Source: Gemmatimonadaceae bacterium
GTDB lineage: Bacteria > Gemmatimonadota > Gemmatimonadetes > Gemmatimonadales > Gemmatimonadaceae
DNA length: 64,000 nucleotides
Direction of reading: 5' to 3'
Assembly (NCBI GenBank): GCA_040882285.1
Contig: JBBEBQ010000014.1
Coordinates: 1-64,000 of the forward strand
Part shown: positions 15,072 through 25,544 of the stretch, in pieces
Layout: every line of letters begins with the position of its first letter
Position numbering within the stretch: position 1 is the stretch's first letter
Translations under genes and position numbers: made by a program
The notes under the pieces: generated by a model
What the model saw: only the letters and a program-made list of their open reading frames with translations
The model's database searches: none
What the model was told of the DNA's origin: nothing

Positions 15072-16108
15072 GCGTCACGCGCGACATTCTCGACTTCTAC
15101 ACGCACGCGCCGCTGCTCGAGCTCGGCGCGGAGGCCGATCGCATCCGGGCGGAGAAGCATTCGGGCGACGTCGTTACCTACATCATCGACCGGAACATCA
15201 ACTACACGAACGTGTGCGTGGCCGACTGCGGCTTCTGCGCGTTCTACCGCCGGCCGAAGGACAACGAGGGCTACACTCTCTCGTTCGAGCAGATCGGGGC
15301 CAAGATCGAGGAGGCCAAGTCGCTCGGCGCCGTGCAGATCCTGATTCAGGGCGGGCACAACCCGTACATCCCGTTCGACTGGTACCTCGACCTCATGCGC
15401 TACATCAAGCGCAACCACCCGATCCACATCCACGGCTTCAGCCCCAGCGAGGTGGATTTCTTCGCCAAGCTGTTCCGCATGGAAGCGCGTGAGGTGATCC
15501 GCGAGCTGGTGCGGGCCGGGCTCGACTCGATTCCCGGCGGCGGCGGCGAGATCCTGGTGCAGCGCGTGCGCGACATGGTCGCTAAGAAGAAAGCGGGCGC
15601 GGACCGCTGGCTGGAGATCATGGAGACGGCGCATCAGGAAGGGCTCAGGACGTCGGTGACGATGATGTACGGGATCGGCGAGACTCTGGCGGAGAGGCTC
15701 GAGCATCTCGAGCGCGTGCGGGAGGTGCAGTCGCGCACCGGCGGATTCACGGCGTTCATCTGCTGGCCGCTGCAGCCGGAGAACACCCCGCAGATGTCGC
15801 ACATGCGGAAGACCGACGCGGTGGATTATCTCCGCACCGTCGCGATCTCGCGCATCGTCCTGGACAACGTCCCCAACCTCCAGTCGAGCTGGGTCACCAT
15901 GGGAATGAAGATCGGCCAGATCGCGCTGCGGTTCGGCTGCAACGACTTCGGATCGCTGATGATCGAGGAGAACGTCGTGTCGGCCGCGAACACTACCCAC
16001 CGGACGACGACGCAGGAGATGGAGCGGCTCATTCTCGACGCCGGCTTCACCCCGCGCCGCCGGCGGCAGGACTACTCCGTGATCGAGGAAGCCGCGCATG
16101 CCGCGTGA
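15068..16108 (+). CDS. mqnC: cyclic dehypoxanthinyl futalosine synthase MqnC (radical SAM)
   Basis: This 346-residue radical SAM enzyme cyclises dehypoxanthine futalosine. The cluster motif is canonical here: NINYTNVCVADCGFCAFYR (C-x3-C-x2-C). LIQGGHNPYIPFDWY, GLDSIPGGGGEILVQRVR and FICWPLQPENTP are typical of the family. ATG at 15068 overlaps the mqnA stop. The hypoxanthine-removing step (MqnB) and MqnD are not in the window. Confidence 0.95.
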   Translation: MSVTRDILDFYTHAPLLELGAEADRIRAEKHSGDVVTYIIDRNINYTNVCVADCGFCAFYRRPKDNEGYTLSFEQIGAKIEEAKSLGAVQILIQGGHNPYIPFDWYLDLMRYIKRNHPIHIHGFSPSEVDFFAKLFRMEAREVIRELVRAGLDSIPGGGGEILVQRVRDMVAKKKAGADRWLEIMETAHQEGLRTSVTMMYGIGETLAERLEHLERVREVQSRTGGFTAFICWPLQPENTPQMSHMRKTDAVDYLRTVAISRIVLDNVPNLQSSWVTMGMKIGQIALRFGCNDFGSLMIEENVVSAANTTHRTTTQEMERLILDAGFTPRRRRQDYSVIEEAAHAA

Positions 16109-16691
16109 CAGCCAGCCACAGCAGAAGCCACAGCAGAAGCCACAGCAGAAGCCACAGCAGAAGCCACAGCAGAAGAGCCGGCATTCCGGCGTGGAGGCGT
16201 ATCATCCGCTGTTCGCCCGCACCGGGATCGGCTACGACTCGCACCGGTTCGTGCCGGGCAAGTTTCTCGTGCTCGGCGGCATTTCGATCCCGTCGTCGGT
16301 ATCGCTGATCGGACATTCGGATGCCGACGCTGTCGCGCACGCACTGATCGACGCCATCCTTGGCGGTGCGGCCGCGGGAGACATCGGCGAGATTTTCCCC
16401 GACACGGACGACGAGAACGCGGGACGGGACTCGATTCAGATGCTCAAGGAAGCGATCGAGCTGGTGCGCGAACGGGGGTTCATCGTGCACCAGGCGGACA
16501 TCAGCGTGATCGCGGAGACGCCCGCGATCGCGCCGCACCGGGACGCGATGCGCTCGAGGCTGGCCGAGGCTATGGGAATCTCGCCGGAGGCCGTCAGCAT
16601 CAAGGGGAAGACCAACGAGGGGATGGGATGGATAGGCCGCGGCGAAGGACTTGCATGTATCGCCGTGGCCTCTCTCGTACCCGTCCCCTAG
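16098..16691 (+). CDS. ispF: 2-C-methyl-D-erythritol 2,4-cyclodiphosphate synthase with repeat tail
   Basis: This 197-residue protein makes MEcPP in the non-mevalonate isoprenoid pathway, which supplies the quinone side chain. Metal ligands are in GIGYDSHRF and LIGHSDADAVAHALIDAILG; DIGEIFPDTD and KGKTNEGMGWIG complete the family set. Residues 7-26 are five PQQK repeats made by a 12-bp tandem repeat, absent from ordinary IspF. The ATG at 16098 lies inside mqnC; an internal start after the repeats would be possible, but no ATG occurs before the catalytic DSH motif. Confidence 0.93.
   Translation: MPRDSQPQQKPQQKPQQKPQQKPQQKSRHSGVEAYHPLFARTGIGYDSHRFVPGKFLVLGGISIPSSVSLIGHSDADAVAHALIDAILGGAAAGDIGEIFPDTDDENAGRDSIQMLKEAIELVRERGFIVHQADISVIAETPAIAPHRDAMRSRLAEAMGISPEAVSIKGKTNEGMGWIGRGEGLACIAVASLVPVP
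16116..16175 (+). repeat. 12-bp tandem repeat encoding (PQQK)5
   Basis: Five exact copies of CCACAGCAGAAG in a row within the 5' end of ispF. Because the unit is 12 bp, copy-number change by slippage keeps the frame, so the linker length could vary between strains. Confidence 0.95.
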
Positions 16692-16697
16692 GAACCC

Positions 16698-17300
16698 TTG
16701 CTCGAGAACTTCATAGAGCGGCTGAGCGGTGTGCCGCTCTTCGTGCTGTACCCGATGCTCGGTCTCCTGGCCGCCGTCGAGAACATCTTCCCGCCGCTCC
16801 CCACCGACGCGGTCGTGGCGTTCGGCAGCTTCCTCGCCGCGCGCGGGCAGGGAAATCCGTGGGCCACGTTTCTCATAACCTGGCTGTCGAACGTGGCCGG
16901 CGCGGCGGGCATGTACTGGGCGGGGAGACGGTACGGCCGCTCGGTACTGACGCGCGGCTATGCCAAATGGATCGGACCGGAAGCTGAGGTCCGTCTCGAG
17001 CGGTCGTACAGGCGGTACGGGATTCCATCGCTGTTCGTGAGCCGGTTCCTTCCCGCAGTGCGAGCGGTCGTTCCGATCTTCGCCGGCGCCGCCAAGCTAC
17101 CGTTCATCCCGGTCATCACCATCATGGCGCTGGCGTCGGGGATATGGTATGCCTTCCTCACGATCATCGCTTTCCGCGCGGGATCCAATTGGGAGACACT
17201 CCAGAGCACGATCGCGAATTACAGCCGGGCGATCACGATCCTCGCGGTGGTGATGGTGCTGGCCGCCGCCGCGATCTGGTGGAAAAAACGGCGAAGGTAG
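16698..17300 (+). CDS. DedA family membrane protein
   Basis: This 200-residue inner-membrane protein has four or five hydrophobic segments and the DedA landmarks ENIFPPLPTDAVVAFGSFLA, GRRYGRS and FVSRFLPAVRAVVPIFAGAAKL (the re-entrant Arg motif). DedA/Tvp38 proteins move or scramble lipids such as undecaprenyl phosphate and phosphatidylethanolamine. The start is taken as TTG 16698; the next methionines lie inside the first hydrophobic segment. Its end overlaps the start of the Xer gene by 22 bp. Confidence 0.85.
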   Translation: MLENFIERLSGVPLFVLYPMLGLLAAVENIFPPLPTDAVVAFGSFLAARGQGNPWATFLITWLSNVAGAAGMYWAGRRYGRSVLTRGYAKWIGPEAEVRLERSYRRYGIPSLFVSRFLPAVRAVVPIFAGAAKLPFIPVITIMALASGIWYAFLTIIAFRAGSNWETLQSTIANYSRAITILAVVMVLAAAAIWWKKRRR

Positions 17301-18232
17301 GAGCAGCGAACAGCGCGGGGGAGCAGCTGCCCGACGCGACGGCCCGCGAGTTCCTGCTCGAGCCGTTCCAGGACTTTCTCGCCGTGGAGCAGGGGCTCTC
17401 GCCGCGCACGCGGGAAGCGTACGCGCTGGACCTGGCGCGGTTCGCCATGTACGGGAAGCTCAAGGGATCGGCCGGGCCCGCGCACGTCGCTCCGCGGCTG
17501 CTCCGCGAGTACATGTACTACCTCAAGGACATCGGCCTCTCGCCCGCGTCCATTCGCCGCAACGTCTCGGCGCTGCGCACGTACTTCAAGTTCCTCGTGG
17601 GAGAAGGTCACGTGCAGCGCGACCCGAGCGACCGGCTCGAGACGCCGAAGCGGTGGCGCACACTGCCCGAGGTGCTGACGGTCGCGGACGTGGATCGCAT
17701 CCTCTCGGCGCCATCGCTGGACGAGCCGCTCGCGTTTCGCGACCGCGCCATGCTGGAGCTGGCATACAGCGCGGGGCTGCGCGTGTCCGAGTGGATCTCC
17801 ATCGGCGTGAAGGACGTGTTGTTCGAGGACGGGCTGGTGCGCGTGTTCGGCAAGGGCAGCAAGGAGCGGCTCGTGCCCATCGGACGCAAGGCGATCGGCG
17901 CGCTCGCGATCTACATGCGCGAGCTGCGGCCGAAGCTCGAGCGCGGGGAGGGGAAGGGGGCGCTGTTTCTGAATTCCCGGGGCAAGCCGCTGTCGCGCAT
18001 GGGCGCGTGGAAGATCCTGCGCAAGTACGTGGATCAGGCCGGGATCAAGAAGCGCGTCACCCCGCACACGCTGCGACACTCGTTCGCCACGCACCTTCTG
18101 GAAGGCGGCGCCGACTTGCGCGCGGTGCAGGAGATGCTCGGCCACGCGGACATCTCGACCACGCAGATTTATACGCACGTGGACAGGGAGTATCTTCGCA
18201 CGGTGCACCGGGAGTTTCACCCGCGGAAGTGA
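17279..18232 (+). CDS. xerD: tyrosine recombinase XerC/XerD type
   Basis: This 317-residue protein has an N-terminal SAM-like domain (FLAVEQGLSPRTREAYALDL) and a catalytic domain with all residues: Arg in SAGLRVSEW, Lys in [38 protein letters not shown] (His and Tyr). These enzymes resolve chromosome dimers at dif. The length and lack of the IntI insert separate it from the integron integrase at 5510. A GTG at 17279 gives a normal length; longer readings run into DedA. XerC cannot be excluded. Confidence 0.87.
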   Translation: MEKTAKVGAANSAGEQLPDATAREFLLEPFQDFLAVEQGLSPRTREAYALDLARFAMYGKLKGSAGPAHVAPRLLREYMYYLKDIGLSPASIRRNVSALRTYFKFLVGEGHVQRDPSDRLETPKRWRTLPEVLTVADVDRILSAPSLDEPLAFRDRAMLELAYSAGLRVSEWISIGVKDVLFEDGLVRVFGKGSKERLVPIGRKAIGALAIYMRELRPKLERGEGKGALFLNSRGKPLSRMGAWKILRKYVDQAGIKKRVTPHTLRHSFATHLLEGGADLRAVQEMLGHADISTTQIYTHVDREYLRTVHREFHPRK

Positions 18233-18360
18233 AGTGACTAGTGACTAGTGACTAGTGACTAGTAAGTGCTACGTCGTTCTACGTATCCCGCGCGACTCCT
18301 CGGACACGGCATCGTTCGCTAGGTTCTCTTGCAGTTACCAGTCACTAGTCACTAGTCACC
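18233..18360. repeat. heptad inverted-repeat element between xer and trpG
   Basis: Left arm: four exact AGTGACT units (18233-18260), beginning at the base after the Xer stop. Right arm: AGTTACC, AGTCACT, AGTCACT, AGTCACC (18333-18360), ending at the base before the trpG ATG. The arms are reverse complements and enclose about 72 bp. The element fills the entire intergenic space and leaves trpG without a Shine-Dalgarno sequence. Confidence 0.93.
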
Positions 18361-18936
18361 ATGCTTTTAGTAATCGACAACTACGACTCCTTCACCTACA
18401 ATCTCGTGCAATACCTCGGCGAGCTCGGAGAAGAGCTCGTTGTGCGCAGGAACGACGAGATCGAAGTGGAAGAGATCGGCGAGCTGAAGCCGCACGCGAT
18501 GGTCATCTCGCCCGGTCCGGGCGTCCCCGCCGACGCGGGCGTGACGATCCCGGCGATCAGGCGCTGGGGACCGGAGATTCCGACGCTCGGCGTCTGCCTC
18601 GGACACCAGGCCATCGGCGAGGCGTTCGGCGGCGAGGTCGTGCGGGCGCGCGTGGTCATGCACGGCAAGACGTCGCGGATCCGGCACTCCGGCACGGAGC
18701 TGTTCGAGGGCCTGCCCGACCCGATGGAAGTGATGCGCTATCACTCCCTGGTCGTCGAGCCGGATAGCTTACCGGACGATCTGGAGGTAGTCGCTACGGC
18801 AATCGACAATCCGGCGGAGATTCACGCCATCCGACACAAGACTTTTCCAATCTGGGGAGTGCAATTCCATCCGGAGTCCATCATGACGCCGGAGGGGAAG
18901 GCGCTGCTCGCCAATTTCCTGAGGATCGCCGGATGA
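18361..18936 (+). CDS. trpG: anthranilate / aminodeoxychorismate synthase glutamine amidotransferase (TrpG/PabA)
   Basis: This 191-residue class I glutamine amidotransferase gives ammonia to a chorismate-using synthase. It has LVIDNYDSFTYNLVQYLGELG at the start, SPGPGVP, the nucleophile Cys79 in LGVCLGHQAIGEAFGG, and WGVQFHPESI with the catalytic His and Glu. The partner TrpE or PabB is not in this window, so tryptophan or folate use cannot be decided. The stop overlaps the next ATG. Confidence 0.9.
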   Translation: MLLVIDNYDSFTYNLVQYLGELGEELVVRRNDEIEVEEIGELKPHAMVISPGPGVPADAGVTIPAIRRWGPEIPTLGVCLGHQAIGEAFGGEVVRARVVMHGKTSRIRHSGTELFEGLPDPMEVMRYHSLVVEPDSLPDDLEVVATAIDNPAEIHAIRHKTFPIWGVQFHPESIMTPEGKALLANFLRIAG

Positions 18937-20432
18937 GAGTCACAGTGAGTCTGTGCGCATTCCTGCTCGCGGCGGGCTCCGGCTCCGCCCAGATCGTGCT
19001 GGTCGACCAGGGGCCGGGCGAGGCGGGTCGCATCCTCGAGGCGGCTCTCGCGGCGCCGCACACCGTCATGTACTCGCAGGAGCCGGTCGCACTGCCACGC
19101 GACAGCGTGCTCCATCAGACGGTGATCATCCTCGCTCCCCGTGTCACCGTCGCGAGCACCGTGCATGGCGACGTGATCGTGGTCGGCGGCGACCTGTTCA
19201 TGCACCCCGGCGGCAACATACAGGGCAGAGCGATCGCGATCGGAGGAGGCGCGTACAACTCCACGCTCGCGACCGTCCGCGACGGGCGGCTGAGCTTCCG
19301 CGACGAGACATATGATCTGGACTCCGACGCGAGCACCGGCGCCTTCCGGCTTTCATACCGGTCGCTGAGAATCGAGTCCGGGGATCCGCTGCTCACGTGG
19401 CCGCTGAAGGTCGGCGTCAGAATCCCGAGCTACAACCGCGTAGACGGAGTGGTGCTGCCGTGGGGGCCCATCGTATCGCTCGGCAACGGCCGCTTCATCA
19501 TCAATCCCACCGTCACGTATCGCTCGCACCTGGGTAATCTCGATCCGGGCATCGATATCGACGCCGATTTCGGCCGGCTCGACGTGAACGTCGACGCGCG
19601 CCGGAGCACGTTCACCAACGATCGCTGGATCAGGGGCGATCTGCTCAACTCACTCACGACGCTGGCGTTCGGCACCGACACACGGAACTATTTCCGCGCC
19701 GACCGGATCGAGGCGAAGGGAAGCGTCGACTTCGCCTTCGGCGGCTTCACGTTCGCGCCGTTTCTCGGCGGACTGTTCGAGAACGCGTGGTCCACCGGAA
19801 CTTCCCTGGGGCCCGACACGAGCGTGTTCAGCTTCTTCGGCAGGGACGACGAGGGCATATATCGCCCGAACCCCGCGATCCTACCGGGGCACATCACCTC
19901 GCTGCTGACCGGCTTCGACGGAGGCTGGAGCTCCGGCGACTTCACGTCGCGGCTGAGCGCGCGCGTGGAGTACGTGCTGGACGCGATGCCGTCGTCGATG
20001 GCGGACGATTTCCGCTTCACCCAGACCACCCTGGACGGACGCGCCGCGTTCCAGACGTTCGGTCCGCAGCGACTCGAGCTCAAGTCGTACGCGATCTTCA
20101 CGAGCGGCGACACCCCTCCGCCGCAGCGCTACTCGTACATCGGCGGCTCCGGCACAATCCCCACCCTCGACCTCCTCGAGATGGGCGGCGACCAGCTCTT
20201 CTTTTTCGACGCCGCTTACGTCATTCCGATCCAGCGGTTCTCGTTTCCGCTGGTCGGCTCGCCCCAGGTCACGCTGAGATTCATCAGCGGGAGCGCGGGG
20301 GTCAGCGAGCTGCCCGACTTCGTGCAGAACGTGGGGCTACGGGTTGGATTCCCGTTGGCGGGGGTGGAGTGGCTGGTCGACCCGGCCAGTGGAGATTCGA
20401 AGGTCACGTTCGGATTCTCCTGGGGACAGTAA
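18933..20432 (+). CDS. outer-membrane beta-barrel protein with N-terminal beta-helix segment
   Basis: This 499-residue protein has a Sec signal peptide (MRVTVSLCAFLLAAGSGSAQ). A short region of hexapeptide-like beta repeats follows (VHGDVIVVGGDLFMHPGGNIQGRAIAIGGG, residues about 75-105). The rest is a long run of alternating hydrophobic and polar strands ending in LRVGFPLAGVEWLVDPASGDSKVTFGFSWGQ. This C-terminal half resembles surface-antigen (D15/BamA-like) barrels. No catalytic motif is visible. It overlaps trpG by four bases, although no functional link is evident. Function is unknown. Confidence 0.65.
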   Translation: MRVTVSLCAFLLAAGSGSAQIVLVDQGPGEAGRILEAALAAPHTVMYSQEPVALPRDSVLHQTVIILAPRVTVASTVHGDVIVVGGDLFMHPGGNIQGRAIAIGGGAYNSTLATVRDGRLSFRDETYDLDSDASTGAFRLSYRSLRIESGDPLLTWPLKVGVRIPSYNRVDGVVLPWGPIVSLGNGRFIINPTVTYRSHLGNLDPGIDIDADFGRLDVNVDARRSTFTNDRWIRGDLLNSLTTLAFGTDTRNYFRADRIEAKGSVDFAFGGFTFAPFLGGLFENAWSTGTSLGPDTSVFSFFGRDDEGIYRPNPAILPGHITSLLTGFDGGWSSGDFTSRLSARVEYVLDAMPSSMADDFRFTQTTLDGRAAFQTFGPQRLELKSYAIFTSGDTPPPQRYSYIGGSGTIPTLDLLEMGGDQLFFFDAAYVIPIQRFSFPLVGSPQVTLRFISGSAGVSELPDFVQNVGLRVGFPLAGVEWLVDPASGDSKVTFGFSWGQ

Positions 20433-20460
20433 CCGCTTCAGGGGCGTCAGCGGACAACAG

Positions 20461-20606
20461 GGTTGGGTTACTGGTCGTTGGTTTTGGTGCTGGTTAACTG
20501 ATTGGTTACTGGTGGTCGGTTGATGGCTGTTCCGTTGTTACCGCCCACAATCGACCCGCAACCGGCAGTTAACCACCACCAACACCAATAACCTGTAACC
20601 CGAACC
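20461..20606. repeat. heptad inverted-repeat element upstream of kdsB
   Basis: The 262-bp gap before kdsB holds a GT-rich left arm in which GG recurs mostly every seven bases (GGTTACT, GGTCGTT, then GGTTACT, GGTGGTC, GGTTGAT, GGCTGTT). An AC-rich right arm (20567-20606) reads like its reverse complement (AACCACC, ACCAACA, CCAATAA, CCTGTAA). The copies are degenerate compared with the other elements. It could act as a terminator for the barrel gene. No open frame fits the gap. Confidence 0.65.
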
Positions 20607-20694
20607 TGTTTTTCAGCGGCCTATCGTATCAACCCCTCGCGCTTGCGATTATATTGCGGAGCGTGACTAAATCAGCCCTCCGGTCAGCTCACGC

Positions 20695-21450
20695 ATGAGG
20701 ACGCTGGTAGTAATCCCCGCCCGCCTCGGCGCCACGCGCCTCCCCCAAAAACCCCTCAGAGATCTGGCAGGCCAGCCCCTCATCGTTCGCGTCTGGGAGC
20801 GCGTGGACGAGATGGAGCTCGGTGATGCTTGCGTCGTGGCCACCGACGACGAATCGGTGCGGCTGGCAGCCGCCGAAGCGGGAGCGGAAGTAGTCATGAC
20901 TTCCGCGACGTGCGAGACCGGGACGGACAGGGTCGCCGAGGTCGCCCGGATGCCCGAGTTCGCGGAGTTTGACGTGTTCGTCAACGTGCAGGGCGACGAG
21001 CCGTTCATGAGCGGCGACGCGGTGATCGCGGCCAGGGAGATGGTCACTGCGCGATCGTTCGACGTCGGGACCGCGGCGGCTCGGGCCGAAGCCTGGGTGC
21101 TGGACGATCCCGGCATAGTGAAAGTCGTTCTGGGCGACGATGGGCGCGCGCTGTACTTCTCGCGGGCGCCCATTCCGTACCTGCGGGACCGGCGCGACAA
21201 GGCGGAGCTGGAAGGCATGATCCTCCAGCACCGCGGAGTGTACGTCTACAGCAGGGCCGCGCTCGAGCGCTGGGTCGCGCTGCCGGCGCACCCGCTCGAG
21301 AAAATCGAGCGCCTCGAGCAGCTACGACCGCTGGCGGCGGGGATAACTTTCGGGGTGGCGATTACCGACGGTCCGGTATACGCGGGTATCGACACCGAAG
21401 AAGACCTGGCGGACGCGAACGCGCGCTGGGCAGAGATCTCAGCGAGATAA
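20695..21450 (+). CDS. kdsB: 3-deoxy-manno-octulosonate cytidylyltransferase
   Basis: This 251-residue enzyme activates Kdo as CMP-Kdo for LPS inner-core assembly. The start MRTLVVIPARLGATRLPQKPL holds the nucleotide loop; DDES, TCETGTDRVAE, NVQGDEPFM and YFSRAPIPY are family motifs. It heads the Kdo and LPS transport operon and is followed three bases later by pyrG, which supplies the CTP that KdsB uses. Confidence 0.96.
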   Translation: MRTLVVIPARLGATRLPQKPLRDLAGQPLIVRVWERVDEMELGDACVVATDDESVRLAAAEAGAEVVMTSATCETGTDRVAEVARMPEFAEFDVFVNVQGDEPFMSGDAVIAAREMVTARSFDVGTAAARAEAWVLDDPGIVKVVLGDDGRALYFSRAPIPYLRDRRDKAELEGMILQHRGVYVYSRAALERWVALPAHPLEKIERLEQLRPLAAGITFGVAITDGPVYAGIDTEEDLADANARWAEISAR

Positions 21451-23163
<1,713 letters not shown>

Positions 23164-23165
23164 GG

Positions 23166-23999
23166 ATGGCGGTCGTCGCGCCCGTGACGGCGCGCATCGA
23201 GCTGTTCCCGGCCGACAGACTCTTCCTCATCGCGGGCCCGTGCGTGCTCGAGGGGGATGATCTCAATCTCCGCGTCGCGGAGCGGCTCGCGCGGCTCGCC
23301 GAGCGGGTCCCCGGCGGGGTGATCTTCAAGGCGAGCTTCGACAAGGCCAACCGGTCGAACGTCGACGCCGCGCGCGGTCCCGGGCTGGACGAGGGGCTCT
23401 CGGCCCTGCTGCGCATCAAGCGCGAGACGGGCTTGCGCGTGCTGACCGACGTGCATCTGCCCGACCAGTGCGCGCCAGCGGCGGAAGTCGCGGACGCTCT
23501 GCAGATCCCGGCGTTCCTCTGCCGGCAGACTGACCTGCTCGTCGCGGCGGGACGCACCGGACGCGCGGTCAACGTGAAGAAGGGGCAGTGGATGCAGCCC
23601 GAGGCAATGGCGGGCGCCGTCGCGAAGGTGCGCTCGGCGCAGGGGAACGGCGAGGTCGCCGTGACCGAGCGCGGGACGTTCTTCGGCTACGGCGATCTCG
23701 TGGTCGACATGCGCGGCTTCGCCCGGCTGCGCGCGGCATGCAAGGCGCCCGCCATCTTCGACGCGACCCACAGCGTGCAGCGGCCGGGGCAGGGCGCGCG
23801 CGGCAGCAGCGGCGGCGCGCGCGAGTTCATTCCGGTTCTCGCGCGGGCGGCTGTATCGGCCGGCGCGGACGGGCTGTTTCTCGAGACGCACCCCGATCCG
23901 GATTCCGCGCCGAGCGACGGTCCGAACATGATCCCTCTGCCGCAGCTCGATCACCTGATCGCGCAGGCGGTGGACCTGTGGACCCGCGCGCGAGTCTGA
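23166..23999 (+). CDS. kdsA: 3-deoxy-8-phosphooctulonate synthase
   Basis: This 277-residue TIM-barrel enzyme condenses PEP with arabinose 5-phosphate to make Kdo-8-phosphate. Motifs include LFLIAGPCVLEG, FKASFDKANRSNVDAARGPGLDEGL, TDVHLPDQC, PAFLCRQTDLL, NVKKGQWMQP, FGYGDLVVDMR and DATHSVQRPGQG. The ATG at 23166 lies three bases after the pyrG stop, close to the expected N-terminus. Substrate comes from KdsD and product goes to KdsC, both encoded next. Confidence 0.96.
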   Translation: MAVVAPVTARIELFPADRLFLIAGPCVLEGDDLNLRVAERLARLAERVPGGVIFKASFDKANRSNVDAARGPGLDEGLSALLRIKRETGLRVLTDVHLPDQCAPAAEVADALQIPAFLCRQTDLLVAAGRTGRAVNVKKGQWMQPEAMAGAVAKVRSAQGNGEVAVTERGTFFGYGDLVVDMRGFARLRAACKAPAIFDATHSVQRPGQGARGSSGGAREFIPVLARAAVSAGADGLFLETHPDPDSAPSDGPNMIPLPQLDHLIAQAVDLWTRARV

Positions 24000-24000
24000 C

Positions 24001-24570
24001 ATGGCCCTCTCGCGCAAGCGCGCCACCCAGATAAAGCTCGTGGCGTTCGACGTCGACGGGGTGCTCACCGAAGGCGGGATCTTCCTCGGCGTCGCGGGCA
24101 ACGAGCGCATCGAGTTCAAGCGCTACGACATCCAGGACGGGCTCGGAATCCACCTGCTCAAGACGACCGGGATCAAGGTCGCGATCGTCACCGGCCGTGA
24201 GTCGGAAAGCGTCCGGCTCCGGGCCGCGGAGCTGGGGATCGAGGACTGCGTGCAGGACAGGGAGGCGCGGAAGCTCCCGGCGTTCAAGCAGCTGCTGCGG
24301 CGGCACGACATCGCGATCGAGGATGCCGCGTTCGTCGGCGACGACGTGCCGGACCTGGGGATCCTGCGCATCGTCGGCCTCCCCGTCGCGGTGGGCAACG
24401 CCGTCAAGGAAGTGAAGGACGAGTGCGACGTCGTGCTGAAGCGGGCCGGCGGACACGGCGCAGTGCGCGAGTTCGTCGAGCTGCTGCTGCGGGCCCGCCG
24501 CGAGTGGACGCCGGCCGTGGAGCGGTACGTGGAACAGCGGTCGCGCGCGTACCTGGCGGACGAGCTGTGA
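24001..24570 (+). CDS. kdsC: Kdo-8-phosphate phosphatase (HAD family)
   Basis: This 189-residue HAD phosphatase removes the phosphate from Kdo-8-P. The catalytic Asp pair is in LVAFDVDGVLTEGGIF; IVTGRESESVRLRAAELGI and FVGDDVPDLGILRIVGLPVAVGNA supply the other HAD motifs. There is no cap domain, typical of KdsC, which works as a tetramer. It lies one base after kdsA and its stop overlaps the kdsD GTG. Confidence 0.94.
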   Translation: MALSRKRATQIKLVAFDVDGVLTEGGIFLGVAGNERIEFKRYDIQDGLGIHLLKTTGIKVAIVTGRESESVRLRAAELGIEDCVQDREARKLPAFKQLLRRHDIAIEDAAFVGDDVPDLGILRIVGLPVAVGNAVKEVKDECDVVLKRAGGHGAVREFVELLLRARREWTPAVERYVEQRSRAYLADEL

Positions 24571-25544
24571 CGGGCCGGTCGTCCGACGAGGAGATTCTCG
24601 AGCGCGGCCGGCGCGTGCTCCGCATGGAGGCCGACGCGGTCGCTCGCACGGAGCGCCGGCTGGACGACAGCTTCGCGCGCGCCGTTCGCCTGCTGGCGGG
24701 CTGCCAGGGCAGGGTGATCGTCTCGGGCGTGGGCAAGTCGGGGCTGATCGGGCGGAAGATCGCCGCGACGCTCACCTCCACCGGAACGCCCGCGACGTTC
24801 CTGCACCCCGCCGAGAGCGTGCACGGGGATCTGGGAATAGTCGGAAGCTCCGACGTCGGCATCCTCATCTCGCGCAGCGGCGAGTCGAGCGATCTCGTGA
24901 CGCTGGTCGATCATCTGAAGCGGTTCGGCGTTCCGACCATCGCCATCACCGGGTCGGCGGGCTCGGCGCTGGCCCGGCACGCCGAGGTCGCGCTGGACGC
25001 GACGGTCGAGAAGGAAGCATGTCCGCACGACCTGGCGCCCACCACCAGCACGACCGCGGCGCTGGCCCTGGGCGACGCCCTGGCAATCGCGCTGCTGGAG
25101 GAGAAGGGGTTCGCCCCGGAGGACTTCGCCCGGCTGCACCCCGGCGGCTCGCTGGGACGGCGCCTGCTGACGCGGGTGTCCGACGTCATGGTCGCATCAC
25201 CCCTTCCGGTCGTGCCCTCCACCGCGACGCTCCGCGCGGTGATCGTCCTGATCGCCGAGCAGCGCGGCATCGCGATCGTCTCGGATGACCGAAAAAAGGT
25301 TCGCGGGGTTTATACGGCTGGCGATCTCACCCGGCTGATGGAGCGGGAGGAGAACGTCTTCCCGATAGTGATCGGTACCGTGATGAACACGAACCCGAAA
25401 ACAGCGCGCGCGGATGAGCTCGGCAGCGGAGTCGTCTTCCGGATGGAGAAGGACGGGATCATGTCCATGCCCGTGCTCGATGACAACGACGAGCTCGTGG
25501 GCGTCGTGCACCTGCACGACCTGATGCGCGCCGGTGTCGTATGA
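24567..25544 (+). CDS. kdsD: arabinose-5-phosphate isomerase (KpsF/GutQ/KdsD)
   Basis: This 325-residue protein converts ribulose 5-phosphate to arabinose 5-phosphate for KdsA. The SIS domain covers about residues 40-175 (VSGVGKSGLIGRKIAATLTSTGTP, FLHPAESVHGDLG, SRSGESSDL, HPGGSLGRRLL). Two CBS domains follow (VMVASPLPVV... and VMNTNPKT...FRMEKDGIMSMPVLDDNDELVGVVHLHDLMRAG). GTG at 24567 overlaps the kdsC stop, and its stop overlaps the lptC ATG. Confidence 0.95.
   Translation: MTGRSSDEEILERGRRVLRMEADAVARTERRLDDSFARAVRLLAGCQGRVIVSGVGKSGLIGRKIAATLTSTGTPATFLHPAESVHGDLGIVGSSDVGILISRSGESSDLVTLVDHLKRFGVPTIAITGSAGSALARHAEVALDATVEKEACPHDLAPTTSTTAALALGDALAIALLEEKGFAPEDFARLHPGGSLGRRLLTRVSDVMVASPLPVVPSTATLRAVIVLIAEQRGIAIVSDDRKKVRGVYTAGDLTRLMEREENVFPIVIGTVMNTNPKTARADELGSGVVFRMEKDGIMSMPVLDDNDELVGVVHLHDLMRAGVV

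Noticed and set aside
18233-18360. CRISPR array
   Set aside because: The units are 7 bp with no unique spacers and no cas genes are present anywhere in the window.
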